Notes: generated by a model from the letters alone, not told the origin. 64,000 bases of DNA from an uncultured Bacillota bacterium (GCA_947165195.1 CAMUZJ010000001.1:1-64000); one strand, 5' to 3'; numbered from the stretch's first letter, positions 44,454 through 54,085 are shown. Numbers and translations: made by a program.

Positions 44454-44903
44454 TTATAAACCTTTTTTTCTAGAACGCATTACAAAATCAAGTCTAGAAG
44501 CTCTAGATATTTGATTTTCAATACTGCGATAAGAACTAGGAACTATTATTTCTTTACCATTGTTAAAAATTACTTTAGTGTTATTAGCATCAACCTTTTC
44601 ATATGATTTTAAATGTTTTAATGAAATCCAAACACAATCAGCAGATAATGGCGAAGTTGTAGGAAAAACAATTAAATTATCTGTATCATCAACTATAATT
44701 GGTACTTTATATTCTGCACCTAAAACATTTTTAGCACCTTCTTTTCTTCCTTTATAACTGCTACCAAAATATAAGCAACTTGCTTCCATTATTTCAAATG
44801 GAGTTTGGTCAACTACATATCTTTCAGTATCTTCATATACTAAACTTGTGTTTTTCTCATTTGGTAAAACCGCTAATGTTCCTTTACTTATTTCATACTT
44901 CAT
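44454..44903 (-). CDS. ComK-like competence transcription factor
   Basis: 149 aa. The ComK core is clear: GTLAVLPNE near residue 8, CLYFGSSYKGRKEGAKNVLG, VPIIVDDTDNLIVFPTTSPL, CVWISLKHL, then FNNGKEIIVPSSYRSIENQI and SRASRLDF. ComK activates DNA-uptake genes in Bacillus by binding A/T boxes. This protein is shorter, ending shortly after the core where Bacillus ComK has about 40 more residues. It lies between dnaN and recF, in the slot of the S4-domain gene yaaA. Three 0A boxes precede it. Homology is strong; competence function is inferred. Confidence 0.88.
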   Translation of the reverse strand: MKYEISKGTLAVLPNEKNTSLVYEDTERYVVDQTPFEIMEASCLYFGSSYKGRKEGAKNVLGAEYKVPIIVDDTDNLIVFPTTSPLSADCVWISLKHLKSYEKVDANNTKVIFNNGKEIIVPSSYRSIENQISRASRLDFVMRSRKKGL

Positions 44904-44936
44904 ATTAAATCCCCCTCTGAAAACAATTAAATTGCT

Positions 44937-44944
44937 TTCGACAA
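44937..44944 (-). promoter_or_regulatory. Spo0A (0A) box 1 upstream of comK-like gene
   Basis: TTGTCGAA on the minus strand, the 0A box consensus, 34 bp upstream of the ATG. It lies in the spacer of a possible TTGTTA-N18-TTTAAT promoter. Confidence 0.75.
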
Positions 44945-44961
44945 CAGGATAACAAGCTAAA

Positions 44962-44969
44962 TTGTCGAA
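44962..44969 (+). promoter_or_regulatory. Spo0A (0A) box 2 upstream of comK-like gene
   Basis: TTGTCGAA on the plus strand, opposite in orientation to box 1 and centred 25 bp from it. Confidence 0.75.
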
Positions 44970-44981
44970 AAAAGTTGAAGA

Positions 44982-44989
44982 TTGTCGAA
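44982..44989 (+). promoter_or_regulatory. Spo0A (0A) box 3 upstream of comK-like gene
   Basis: TTGTCGAA on the plus strand, exactly 20 bp from box 2, that is about two helical turns and so on the same face. Confidence 0.75.
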
Positions 44990-45002
44990 TAATGGTAAAA
45001 AA

Positions 45003-45027
45003 ACAAAAAAACTCTTATAAAAGAGCC
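45003..45027 (-). terminator. Probable terminator of dnaN
   Basis: CTCTT/AAGAG stem at 45012-45016 and 45021-45025 followed by seven T on the minus strand; short stem. Confidence 0.6.
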
Positions 45028-45038
45028 TTTTTATTGTA

Positions 45039-46166
45039 TTAATATGTTCTAATAGGTAATACTAATTGAGTTAGAGATTCATCTTCAGAAGATTTTATCA
45101 AAATTGGTTTTACTTCTCCTACAAAATGAATATCCACAGTTTCTGTGGAAAAACTTTTTAATGCTTCCATCATATATTTTGCACTAAATGAAATCTTAAT
45201 ATTTTCTGAATTATTTTTAGTAATGTACATTTTTTCCTCTACTCGACCTATTTCTGCAGAAGAACTTCTTAAAATTAACATATTATCTGAAGTTTCTAAA
45301 GTAACTATATTTTTTTCTTTATCACTTGTTAAAATACTAACACGATCAATTACATCATAAAATGCATTTAAAGAAGTAGTAATTACTAAGTAAGAATCAT
45401 CTGGTAATAAATTAGAAGTGTTAGGATAAGTTCCATTAATTAATCTTGATTCAAATTTAAGATTTCCATTTTTAAATAATATCTTGTTGCTAAAAATATG
45501 TAATTCTATTTCTTCATCATCATCATTTAAAATCTTTGAAAATTCTATAATATTGTGACTAGGAATAACAATATTGTAATTTTCTTCACTAGGTTTATCT
45601 AACTTTACTATTTTTCTTGCCAATCTATAAGAATCAGTAGAATTGCATTCTAAAATATCCCCAACTATATTAAAGTTTATACCTGTTAAAACAGGTTTAC
45701 TTTCTTCATTAGAAGTAGCAAAAGCTGTTTGGTTAACTATATTTTTTAAAGCTCCTACTTTTATATTAACTTTTTTCTTACTTTCTTCAAGTCCAATATT
45801 AGGATACTCACTTTCACTAATTCCATTCAAATTAAATTCACTATTTTCTGTGTAAATTAAAATTTTAAGTTCATCTATAACTTCAATATTAATATATTTA
45901 TCAGGTAATTTTCTAACAATATCTAAAATATATTTTCCTTGAATTATAATACTACCTTCACTTTCCACAGAAAAATCATCCTCATTAACTGATTCAATTA
46001 TTGTTTGAATAGTAATATCATTATCGCTAGCTGTTAATGTTAACTTTTTCTTTTTTAATTCAAATTTTATTCCTGCTAAAACGGGTATTAGATTTTTTGT
46101 AGATATAGCTTTTGATACTTTGTTTAAAGCATCAAGTAATAATTCCTTTTTTATTTTTAATTTCAT
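45039..46166 (-). CDS. dnaN: DNA polymerase III beta sliding clamp
   Basis: Ring-shaped processivity factor. 375 aa; three repeated clamp domains; conserved segments KYILDIVRKLP, ATDSYRLA-like CNSTDSYRLARK, and the C-terminal QLVLPIRTY. Downstream of dnaA by 143 bp that hold DnaA boxes. Confidence 0.97.
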   Translation of the reverse strand: MKLKIKKELLLDALNKVSKAISTKNLIPVLAGIKFELKKKKLTLTASDNDITIQTIIESVNEDDFSVESEGSIIIQGKYILDIVRKLPDKYINIEVIDELKILIYTENSEFNLNGISESEYPNIGLEESKKKVNIKVGALKNIVNQTAFATSNEESKPVLTGINFNIVGDILECNSTDSYRLARKIVKLDKPSEENYNIVIPSHNIIEFSKILNDDDEEIELHIFSNKILFKNGNLKFESRLINGTYPNTSNLLPDDSYLVITTSLNAFYDVIDRVSILTSDKEKNIVTLETSDNMLILRSSSAEIGRVEEKMYITKNNSENIKISFSAKYMMEALKSFSTETVDIHFVGEVKPILIKSSEDESLTQLVLPIRTY

Positions 46167-46206
46167 ATTTATATTCCTTCTTTCTATTTATTATTATTAT
46201 TTTTAC

Positions 46207-46300
46207 TGTGGAAACTGTGGAAAACTTTTTAAAATTCAATAATATCAATAAAAAAATATCAACAAGCGTTGTGGAAAACCTGTGGATAAATTGTGGAAAA
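46207..46300. promoter_or_regulatory. DnaA-box cluster between dnaA and dnaN
   Basis: One perfect DnaA box (TGTGGATAA, 46281-46289) and four near-boxes (TGTGGAAAC at 46207-46215; TGTGGAAAA at 46216-46224, 46270-46278 and 46292-46300). It forms the second half of a bipartite origin with the cluster at 47759-47948, or an autoregulatory site for dnaN. Confidence 0.8.
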
Positions 46301-46309
46301 CTTAAAGTT

Positions 46310-47668
46310 TTACACAGCCCCTATATCTTTTTTGAGTTTTTCAATAATATTTGCTAAATCTTTATTTACTTTAATTTCGTTTTCTATCTTTTCTACAGAG
46401 TGCATTACTGTAGAATGATCTTTGCCACCAAATTCAATTCCAATTCTTGGAAATGATTCGTTTGTCATTACCCTACAGAGGTACATAGCAATTTGCCTCG
46501 GAAATGATATATTAGAACTTCTTTTTTTACTTCGTATATCTTCAACTGAAATTTGAAAATATTCAGATACAATTTTCTGGATTCTTAAAACATCATTCTT
46601 TTCCCCTATTCCCTTACTTATTGTATCTTTTAAAGCTTCAACGGCTAATTCTAAATTAATTTCTGCACTTCCCATCATTGAAGAATAAGCTATTAATCTT
46701 GTTATCGAGCCTTCTAATTCTCTAACATTTGTACCTGTATTTGATGCTATATATTCTATGACATCTTCTGGAATTTCTTTTTCTAGATTTTCTGCTAATA
46801 TCTTCTTTCTAATGATTTGTGAGCGCAAATCAAAATCTGGTGGAAATATATTTACTTCTAATCCCCAAGTAAATCTTGTACGCAAACGGTCTTCTAAAAC
46901 TTTTAAGTCTTTAGGTGATCTATCTGATGAAATGATAATTTGTTTGCTATCATTATACAAATTGTTAAAAGTATGAAAAAATTCTCTTTGAGTTTTTGTA
47001 GCTCCACCCAAAAATTGGATATCATCTATTATTAAAACATCAATATTTCTATATTTATCTTTAAAAAAATCAATATAGTTAAAATTGGTTTCAAAATCAT
47101 CCTTCCTATTTGTTTTTATAAAATCTTGTATAAATTGCTCACTTGTTACATATAGAACCCTTTTTTCAGAATTATTTGTAATATAGTTTCCTATCGCATG
47201 CATAAGATGTGTTTTTCCCAAACCACTTTCTCCATATAAAAATAGAGGGTTATACATCTTTCCTGGATTTTCAGCGACTGATAAAGCAGCAGCATGAGCA
47301 AATTTATTACTATTTCCAACAACAAAGTTATCAAAAGTATAATGTTCTTTTAAGTTTGTTTGTACAATTGGAATAATGTTTTCTTCCACTTTGTTTGTTG
47401 AGGAAGGCCCTTCGATTTCTACTTCTTCATTTAATAAAAAGATAAGTTCACAATTTAAACCAGTTATATTATAAAGTTTATCTATGATAAGATCTTTATA
47501 GTTATCTACCAAATGTTTTTTATGTATAGGCATTGGTACAATTATATAGGCTTTTGACTCTTCTATCTTTAACAATTGTGTCTCTGAAAACCAGGTTTGA
47601 TAGGCTAAAGATGATAATTCATCTTTTATATCTGATAAAAAGTTTGACCATATGGAATCAAAGTTCAT
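46310..47668 (-). CDS. dnaA: Chromosomal replication initiator DnaA
   Basis: AAA+ initiator that binds DnaA boxes and melts the origin. 452 aa: N-terminal domain I (IWSNFLSDIKDELSSLAYQTWF), short linker, AAA+ with GESGLGKTHLMHAIG near residue 150 and DVLIIDDIQFLGG, and the DNA-binding domain with KDHSTVMHSVEKI. SD GGGGAGATGAT. Confidence 0.98.
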   Translation of the reverse strand: MNFDSIWSNFLSDIKDELSSLAYQTWFSETQLLKIEESKAYIIVPMPIHKKHLVDNYKDLIIDKLYNITGLNCELIFLLNEEVEIEGPSSTNKVEENIIPIVQTNLKEHYTFDNFVVGNSNKFAHAAALSVAENPGKMYNPLFLYGESGLGKTHLMHAIGNYITNNSEKRVLYVTSEQFIQDFIKTNRKDDFETNFNYIDFFKDKYRNIDVLIIDDIQFLGGATKTQREFFHTFNNLYNDSKQIIISSDRSPKDLKVLEDRLRTRFTWGLEVNIFPPDFDLRSQIIRKKILAENLEKEIPEDVIEYIASNTGTNVRELEGSITRLIAYSSMMGSAEINLELAVEALKDTISKGIGEKNDVLRIQKIVSEYFQISVEDIRSKKRSSNISFPRQIAMYLCRVMTNESFPRIGIEFGGKDHSTVMHSVEKIENEIKVNKDLANIIEKLKKDIGAV

Positions 47669-47758
47669 GATATCATCTCCCCTGACTTATAAAGTACGAT
47701 TACTAGTTTACATGAAATGATTTAAAAAATAAATAAGTTTTTGAAAAAAATCATATTT

Positions 47759-48000
47759 TGTGGAAAACTTGTGGAAAAAAGTCGAAATATTTATAATTAA
47801 AATAATTATCCACAAGTTTTCCACAGAATTATCCACAAGTTAAAACATTGAAAAATAAAAGAAAAAGTTAGTTTTCCACATTTTCCACAGAATTATTTTG
47901 CACAGGGTATTGTTGATAAATCCACAGGCTTGTGGAAAATGTGGAAAACATTTATGATATAGCGATATATTTATATAAATAGAACTATTTACGATTCTTT
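47759..48000. other. Replication origin oriC
   Basis: Two perfect DnaA boxes TTATCCACA at 47806-47814 and 47829-47837 in the same orientation, and seven or so near-boxes (TGTGGAAAA at 47759, 47770, 47931, 47940; TTTTCCACA at 47817, 47872, 47881; AAATCCACA at 47918), then an A/T-rich stretch (47949-48000) suited to unwinding. Gene polarity switches exactly here, minus to the left and plus to the right. Confidence 0.95.
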
Positions 48001-48023
48001 CTTCACAAAATAGAAAAATTTAA

Positions 48024-48053
48024 TTGACAAAAAACATAACTTCTTATTATAAT
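48024..48053 (+). promoter_or_regulatory. Predicted sigma-A promoter of rpmH-rnpA
   Basis: Perfect TTGACA at 48024-48029 and perfect TATAAT at 48048-48053 with an 18-nt spacer; SD GGAGGTGGAG follows at 48071. Confidence 0.85.
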
Positions 48054-48083
48054 AGGGTAGATTTATGTCTGGAGGTGGAGTAG

Positions 48084-48206
48084 ATGAAAAGAACATATCA
48101 ACCAAATAATCGTAAAAAAGTAAAAAGATTAGGCTTTTTTGCACGTAAAAAAACTAATATCTTAAATCGTCGTCGTCGCAAAGGACGTAAGAATCTATGT
48201 AAATAA
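48084..48206 (+). CDS. rpmH: 50S ribosomal protein L34
   Basis: 40-aa, highly basic: MKRTYQPNNRKKVKRLGFFA, then RRRRKGRKNL near the end as in all L34 proteins. Longer family members have 44 aa. GGAGGTGG SD. First gene right of oriC, the universal Bacilli order rpmH-rnpA-yidC-jag. Confidence 0.97.
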   Translation: MKRTYQPNNRKKVKRLGFFARKKTNILNRRRRKGRKNLCK

Positions 48207-48207
48207 T

Positions 48208-48231
48208 ACCGCTGTTAACCAGTGGTTTTTT
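48208..48231 (+). terminator. Hairpin terminator after rpmH
   Basis: ACCGCTG/CAGTGGT stem (one G-U) with a TTAAC loop, then six T. It may limit read-through into rnpA so that L34 is made in excess. Confidence 0.75.
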
Positions 48232-48274
48232 ACTCTTTATTTAAAACAATTTTTAAAAGTAGGGTGAGTTTGCC

Positions 48275-48619
48275 ATGAGAAAATTATACATTGTTAAAAG
48301 AAAACAGGACTTTGATAATATTATAAATAAAGGAAAAATAAAAAAAAATAAAAGTTTCATCATATATTATCAAAAAAATGACTTTGTATATGATAGGTAT
48401 GGAATATCTGTCGGAAAAAAACTAGGAAATGCTGTTTTTAGAAATAGTTATAAAAGAAAAATTAGAGCAATCATAGATAATTATAAAAAAAACTATGTTA
48501 ATGGAACAGATTATATTATAATATTAAGGAGAGGCTCTTTAGAAACTGATTATTCTGGTTTAAATAAAGACTTCATAAATTTAATGTTAAATATAAGGAA
48601 GGATAGTAATAATGAGTAA
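48275..48619 (+). CDS. rnpA: Ribonuclease P protein component
   Basis: Protein cofactor of RNase P that binds pre-tRNA 5' leaders. 114 aa, basic; the RNR motif region GNAVFRNSYKRKIRAIID is near residue 53. SD GTAGGGTGAG. Overlaps yidC by 8 nt. Confidence 0.95.
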   Translation: MRKLYIVKRKQDFDNIINKGKIKKNKSFIIYYQKNDFVYDRYGISVGKKLGNAVFRNSYKRKIRAIIDNYKKNYVNGTDYIIILRRGSLETDYSGLNKDFINLMLNIRKDSNNE

Positions 48620-49553
48620 AAAGAAAGTAAATATTTTAGGCAAAATAACGATAATCGCACTAATGTTAACTTTAACTACAGGATGTACTAAAACTTTAAC
48701 TGATAGCAATAAAAAAGCAGTAATTAATGAAGTGACGGGACAAAGTTTAACAGAAAATATTTTATGTCAGCCAACTAATCCAATTACAATTAAATCATAT
48801 GAAGATAATGGAGTAGACTTATCAAAACTTCCAAAATGTGAAAAGTTTAAATTAACTTCTGGTGGTTATGAAGGTTTATGGACAAGCTTTTTTGTAAAAC
48901 CATTGGCTTTTTTACTAATATTTTTAGGAAAGCTCGTAGGAAATTATGCAATTTCTCTTATAATTATCAGTTTATTGATAAGATTAATAGCATATCCTGT
49001 TACCAAGAAAACAGCTCTACAATCTGAAATGTTGAAAGAAGCTCAACCGCAAATTGCGATGATACAACAAAAATATAAAGATAAACAAGATCAAGAGTCA
49101 ATGATGAAACAACAGCAAGAGTTGATGATGGTATATAAAAAATATAATATAAATCCAATGGCAGGTTGCCTATTTGCAATGCTACAATTACCAATATTTA
49201 TTGCATTTTTTGAAGCTGTACAAAGAACACCAGCAATTTTTGAAGGAACTTTCTTTGGATTACAATTGGGAACAACACCTACAGTCGGAATTTCTACAGC
49301 AACATTTTATGCATACATCATTTTATTAGGATTAATAGCTTTCACAACTTGGTATTCATTTAAGATGAATTCAACAGGAAATATGTCAGATCCAGCAATG
49401 AAATCTATGCCTAAAATGATGACCATTATGATAGTAGTAACTGCACTATTTATGCCTTCAGCTCTTGGAATTTACTGGGTAACATCTAATGCATTTACAA
49501 TATTACAAAATATTTTAGTAAAAAGGAGCAAGGAAGCACATGGAAAAGCATAA
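48612..49553 (+). CDS. yidC: Membrane protein insertase YidC/SpoIIIJ (lipoprotein)
   Basis: Inserts membrane proteins with or without SecYEG. 313 aa. Signal peptide with lipobox LTTGC (Cys near residue 25), then YidC core: FLIFLGKLVGNYAISLIIIS, LLIRLIAYPVTKKT with the functional groove Arg, and membrane helices up to the end. Length fits Bacilli YidC1. SpoIIIJ is also needed for sigma-G activity in Bacillus. Overlaps jag by 14 nt. Confidence 0.95.
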   Translation: MSKKKVNILGKITIIALMLTLTTGCTKTLTDSNKKAVINEVTGQSLTENILCQPTNPITIKSYEDNGVDLSKLPKCEKFKLTSGGYEGLWTSFFVKPLAFLLIFLGKLVGNYAISLIIISLLIRLIAYPVTKKTALQSEMLKEAQPQIAMIQQKYKDKQDQESMMKQQQELMMVYKKYNINPMAGCLFAMLQLPIFIAFFEAVQRTPAIFEGTFFGLQLGTTPTVGISTATFYAYIILLGLIAFTTWYSFKMNSTGNMSDPAMKSMPKMMTIMIVVTALFMPSALGIYWVTSNAFTILQNILVKRSKEAHGKA

Positions 49554-50154
49554 TTATACTGGAAAAACTAAAGAAGAAGCAATTTCAAATGCCATAGCAG
49601 ATTTGCAAGAATTAGAAAGTAATTTATTTATTAAAGAAGTTGGTACACAAAAAGGTGGATTATTTAAATCTACTAAAGTTGAAATTGAAGTTATAGAAAA
49701 AAGAGAAGTTATAAAGTACGTAAAGGAATATTTAATTGATATACTAAAAAAACTAGGTTTTAATGCACAAGTAGAATTAAAAAACAAAGATGAAGTTCCA
49801 AAGTACATTATATACTCAGAAAATGATGCATTGCTAATTGGAAAAAACGGAAAAAATTTAAAAGCCTTATCTCATTACGTTGGATTACATATTAATAAAG
49901 TTATTGGAAAAAACTTAAAATTTATTATTGATGTAAATGATTATAATCAAAAAAGAGAAAAAAGAATTGAGAATTTAGCAAAAAAAATTGCTAAAGAAGT
50001 AGAAAATACAAAGATAGCAGCTAAACTTGATTCTATGAATTCATATGAAAGAAGAATTGTTCATAACATTTTATCAAGTAATAATAAAGTATATACAGAA
50101 AGTGAAGGTCAAGAACCAAACCGTTACGTAGTTATAAAACCTAAAGAAGATTAA
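49540..50154 (+). CDS. jag: RNA-binding protein Jag/EloR (KhpB)
   Basis: 204 aa: Jag-N domain (YTGKTKEEAISNAI at residue 5), KH domain (ALLIGKNGKNLKALSHYVGL near 105) and R3H domain (MNSYERRIVHNIL...ESEGQEPNRYVVI). Partner of YidC in the conserved operon; controls elongation in related cocci. Confidence 0.95.
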   Translation: MEKHNYTGKTKEEAISNAIADLQELESNLFIKEVGTQKGGLFKSTKVEIEVIEKREVIKYVKEYLIDILKKLGFNAQVELKNKDEVPKYIIYSENDALLIGKNGKNLKALSHYVGLHINKVIGKNLKFIIDVNDYNQKREKRIENLAKKIAKEVENTKIAAKLDSMNSYERRIVHNILSSNNKVYTESEGQEPNRYVVIKPKED

Positions 50155-50177
50155 TTCTTCTTTTTTTTCTGTTATAA
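50155..50177 (+). terminator. Probable terminator after jag
   Basis: The stem GAAGA/TCTTC around the jag stop, followed by eight T. mnmE probably starts from a separate promoter just downstream (TATAAT at 50173 and 50184). Confidence 0.6.
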
Positions 50178-50216
50178 TTGTGCTATAATATGTTCGATAT
50201 TGGAGGGGAATAACTT

Positions 50217-51581
50217 ATGGAAGATACAATAGTAGCAATTTCAACAGCTGTGGGAGTAGGAGCTATATCAATTGTTAGACTTAGTGGTCCAGAGGCAATT
50301 AAAATAGTTAATGATTGCTTTAAAGGGAATGATTTAACAAAAGTAGCATCACACACTATAAACTATGGCCATATATATGATAAGTCAAAAACAAACTTGC
50401 TTGATGAAGTTTTAGTATCTGTTATGAAGGCACCAAAGACATATACATCTGAGGATATAGTAGAAATAAATTGTCATGGAGGAATTATTACTACTAATAA
50501 AGTTTTAGAAGCAATGATATCAAATGGGGCTAGACTTGCAGAACCTGGAGAATTTACAAAAAGAGCTTTTTTAAATGGAAAAATAGACTTGATAAAAAGT
50601 GAAGCTATTATGGATTTAATAGAAAGTAAAAGTGATGAAGCGAGAAAAATAGCACTAAATCAATTAAATGGTACAACTTCAAATTTAATAAAAGATATTC
50701 GAGAAAAATTAAAAAATCTATTATCTTCTATAGAAGTAAATATTGATTATCCAGAATACTATGATATTGAAAATGTAACAGAAAATAAAATAAGAAAAGA
50801 AATAGAATCTATGAAAAGTACCCTACAAGAATTAATACAAACCTCTGAAAATACTTCAATATTAAAGACAGGAATTAATACTGTAATTATTGGAAAACCA
50901 AATGTTGGTAAAAGTAGTATTTTAAATAAATTATTATTAAAAGACAAAGCTATAGTAACAGATATAGCAGGTACTACAAGAGATATAGTAGAAGGCGAAG
51001 TATTGATAGAAGGTGTTTTATTAAATATAATAGATACTGCTGGTATTAGAGAAACGGAAGATATTGTGGAAAAAATTGGTGTAGAAAAAAGTATATCTAT
51101 GATTCCAGAAGCGGATTTAGTAATAGTAGTATTAAATTCAAATGAAGAATTATCTCCAGAAGATAAAATGATTTTGGAAAAAACAAAAAATAAACAGCGT
51201 ATTATAGTACTAAATAAAAATGATTTAGAGAAAAAAATTAAATTGCCGGTTGGTATAGATAAAGAAAGTATTATTGAAACTAACACAATGGAAAAAGATG
51301 GAATTAAAAACTTAAAAAATAAAATAGTATATATGTTTCATTTAGAAAAGATAAAAACAAAAGATTACACTTCTTTAACGAATACAAGACAAATTACTTT
51401 AGCAAAAAAAGCTTACGAAAGTATATTGGACGCAGAAGAAAGTGTAGAGAATAATCAGCCTATAGATATTATAGAGATTGATTTAAAAGAATGTTTTGAT
51501 ATATTAGGTGAAATTATAGGTGAAAATTATTCAGAAGAAATAATAGACAACTTGTTTAAAAATTTCTGTGTAGGAAAATAG
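50217..51581 (+). CDS. mnmE: tRNA uridine-5-carboxymethylaminomethyl modification GTPase MnmE
   Basis: With MnmG modifies the wobble uridine. 454 aa: N-terminal folate-binding domain, G domain with GKPNVGKSS (near 222), DTAGIRETED and NKND, and the C-terminal FCVGK ending whose Cys is essential. SD TGGAGGGGAAT. Confidence 0.97.
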   Translation: MEDTIVAISTAVGVGAISIVRLSGPEAIKIVNDCFKGNDLTKVASHTINYGHIYDKSKTNLLDEVLVSVMKAPKTYTSEDIVEINCHGGIITTNKVLEAMISNGARLAEPGEFTKRAFLNGKIDLIKSEAIMDLIESKSDEARKIALNQLNGTTSNLIKDIREKLKNLLSSIEVNIDYPEYYDIENVTENKIRKEIESMKSTLQELIQTSENTSILKTGINTVIIGKPNVGKSSILNKLLLKDKAIVTDIAGTTRDIVEGEVLIEGVLLNIIDTAGIRETEDIVEKIGVEKSISMIPEADLVIVVLNSNEELSPEDKMILEKTKNKQRIIVLNKNDLEKKIKLPVGIDKESIIETNTMEKDGIKNLKNKIVYMFHLEKIKTKDYTSLTNTRQITLAKKAYESILDAEESVENNQPIDIIEIDLKECFDILGEIIGENYSEEIIDNLFKNFCVGK

Positions 51582-51593
51582 GAAGTGAAGAAA

Positions 51594-53447
51594 ATGAATT
51601 ATGAAATAATAGTTGTAGGTGGTGGACATGCTGGATGTGAAGCTAGTTTAGCAGCAGCTCGTATTGGACATAAAACACTACTTGTAACAGGAAATATAAA
51701 AAACATAGCAGATATGCCATGTAATCCATCTATTGGTGGACCAGCTAAAGGAATTGTTGTAAGAGAAATAGACGCTTTAGGTGGAGAGATGGGAAGAAAT
51801 GCCGATAAAGGTGCACTACAAATTAAAATGCTAAATACAAAAAAAGGACCAGCAGTCCAAGCACTTAGAGCACAGGCAGACAAAATTACTTATCCAAAGG
51901 AAATGAAAAAAACTCTAGATTCTGAAAAAAATCTGAGTATAAAAGAAGGATTTGTAGAAGATTTACTTGTCGAAAATAATACTATAAAGGGTGTAATCTT
52001 AGCAGATGGAACAAAAATAAATGCTGAAGCTGTTATTTTAACTACAGGTACTTATTTAAGAAGTATGATTTTGACAGGATCAGAAAAACATTCAGGTGGT
52101 CCTCATGGAGAAGAAAATTCAAAGTTTTTGAGTAATAAGCTAAAGGAAATGGGATTTAATATCTTAAGATTAAAAACAGGTACTCCACCAAGAATAGAAA
52201 AATCATCTATTGATTATAATAAAACTTCCCTAGAACCTGGGGATAAAGTGAAAAGAACATTTTCATATGATAATATTGCATACTATGATGTAGATAATCA
52301 AGTACCATGTCACTTGATTTACACAACAGAAAATACTCATAAAATTATTAAAGACCATTTAAAAGAATCAAGTATGTATGGAGGATATGTAGAAGGAGTG
52401 GGTCCTAGATATTGTCCATCTATAGAAGATAAAGTGGTAAGATTTGCGGATAAAGAAAGACACCAATTATTCTTAGAGCCAGAAAGTATTTATTATGATG
52501 ACATTTATATTCAAGGATTTTCTACTAGTATGCCACATGACATTCAAGAATTAATGGTACATAGCCTCCCTGGTCTAGAACATGCTAAAATATTAAAATA
52601 TGCTTATGCAATAGAATATGATGCAATTGACTCCAAACAATTAAAACCTTCTCTTGAAACTAAACTAATTGAAGGATTATTTACTGCAGGACAAATAAAT
52701 GGAACTAGTGGATATGAAGAAGCTGCTGGACAAGGATTAATAGCAGGAATCAACGCAGCTTTAAAAATAGAAAATAAAGACCCATTGATTTTAAAAAGAA
52801 ACGAATCTTATATTGGGGTATTAATTGATGACTTAGTTACAAAAGGAATAAAAGATCCATATAGATTGTTAACATCACGAGCTGAATATCGCTTATTATT
52901 AAGACATGATAATGCTGATATAAGATTAAGAGAGTATGGATATCAAGTAGGATTAATATCTGAGGAAAAATATACTCATTTTAAAAATAAAAAGAAAGAT
53001 ATCAAAGAACTAGAAACTATACTATCAGAATATAGAATTACTCCTAAAAAGAATGTTAATGAATATTTAGAAAGTATTGAGACAAATACTTTAAAAGATG
53101 GAATATCATTATTAGAATTATTAAAAAGACCAGAAGTGAACATGAAACATCTAGAACACTTTATAGAAATACCTTATAGTAATGAGGTAAAAGAACAAGT
53201 TGAAATTAATACAAAGTATGAAGGATATATTAAAAAAGCTAATAAAGAGGCTGAAAAAATGTTATTGCTAGAAGAAAAAGAAATACCAGAAGATATAGAT
53301 TACAATGATGTTTCAAATTTAGCTAGTGAAGCTAGACAAAAATTAAATGAAATAAGACCGATTACAGTAGGACAAGCATCAAGAATTAGTGGAGTTAATC
53401 CTGCGGATATTTCTATATTAATGGTGTACTTAAAAAGGAAAAAGTAA
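51594..53447 (+). CDS. mnmG: tRNA uridine-5-carboxymethylaminomethyl modification enzyme MnmG
   Basis: FAD-dependent partner of MnmE. Start at ATG 51594 ([18 protein letters not shown]), with AGGAAGTGA upstream, giving 617 aa; a GTG in frame three codons earlier is part of the SD. FAD motif GGGHAGCEA at residue 9, [17 protein letters not shown], and the C-terminal [15 protein letters not shown] are complete. Confidence 0.97.
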   Translation: MNYEIIVVGGGHAGCEASLAAARIGHKTLLVTGNIKNIADMPCNPSIGGPAKGIVVREIDALGGEMGRNADKGALQIKMLNTKKGPAVQALRAQADKITYPKEMKKTLDSEKNLSIKEGFVEDLLVENNTIKGVILADGTKINAEAVILTTGTYLRSMILTGSEKHSGGPHGEENSKFLSNKLKEMGFNILRLKTGTPPRIEKSSIDYNKTSLEPGDKVKRTFSYDNIAYYDVDNQVPCHLIYTTENTHKIIKDHLKESSMYGGYVEGVGPRYCPSIEDKVVRFADKERHQLFLEPESIYYDDIYIQGFSTSMPHDIQELMVHSLPGLEHAKILKYAYAIEYDAIDSKQLKPSLETKLIEGLFTAGQINGTSGYEEAAGQGLIAGINAALKIENKDPLILKRNESYIGVLIDDLVTKGIKDPYRLLTSRAEYRLLLRHDNADIRLREYGYQVGLISEEKYTHFKNKKKDIKELETILSEYRITPKKNVNEYLESIETNTLKDGISLLELLKRPEVNMKHLEHFIEIPYSNEVKEQVEINTKYEGYIKKANKEAEKMLLLEEKEIPEDIDYNDVSNLASEARQKLNEIRPITVGQASRISGVNPADISILMVYLKRKK

Positions 53448-53449
53448 AG

Positions 53450-54085
53450 ATGAATAGAGAACAATTTATAGACGAGATAACTAAATTAAATATTCAAATA
53501 TCAGATTATCAAATAGAATTATTGGATAAATTTTATAATTTATTAATAGAATGGAATCAGAAAATAAACTTAACAAGAATAACAGAAAAAAAAGATGTAT
53601 ACTTAAAACATTTTTACGATAGTTTAACGATTACAAAAGTAATAGACTTAAAAAGCGTAAAGACATTATGTGACGTAGGAACAGGTGCCGGTTTTCCAGG
53701 AATTATATTAAAAATAGTATATCCTAATTTAAATGTTACTTTAGTAGATGCATTACAAAAAAGAGTAAACTACTTAAATGAAATAATTAAAGAACTTGAT
53801 TTAGAAAATATAAAAGCAGTCCATGTACGAGGAGAAGATTTAAAAGAAAAGTATGATGTAGTAACTTCTAGAGCAGTTGCTAATATAGAAAAATTAGTTG
53901 TTTATACAATGCATTTAGTTAAAAATAATGGAGTAATGATTGCGATGAAAGGAAATATAGATCAAGAAATTACTGAAGAAGTAAAAAGAAAAATAGAAAA
54001 AAAATACAAAATTGAGGAAATAAATCGCTTTCAATTACCAATTGAACAAAGTAATAGAAGTTTGATAGTAATAAAAAATAAATAG
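53450..54085 (+). CDS. rsmG: 16S rRNA (guanine-527-N7)-methyltransferase RsmG
   Basis: 211 aa; SAM motif LCDVGTGAGFPGIILKI near residue 72, KHFYDSLT, and VTSRAVANIEKLV. Loss of RsmG gives low-level streptomycin resistance in other bacteria. Two bp after mnmG. Confidence 0.96.
   Translation: MNREQFIDEITKLNIQISDYQIELLDKFYNLLIEWNQKINLTRITEKKDVYLKHFYDSLTITKVIDLKSVKTLCDVGTGAGFPGIILKIVYPNLNVTLVDALQKRVNYLNEIIKELDLENIKAVHVRGEDLKEKYDVVTSRAVANIEKLVVYTMHLVKNNGVMIAMKGNIDQEITEEVKRKIEKKYKIEEINRFQLPIEQSNRSLIVIKNK

Noticed and set aside
44962..44989. TTGTCGAA boxes as LexA/SOS sites
   Set aside because: They lack the CGAAC...GTTCG dyad of Gram-positive LexA boxes and match the 0A consensus exactly.
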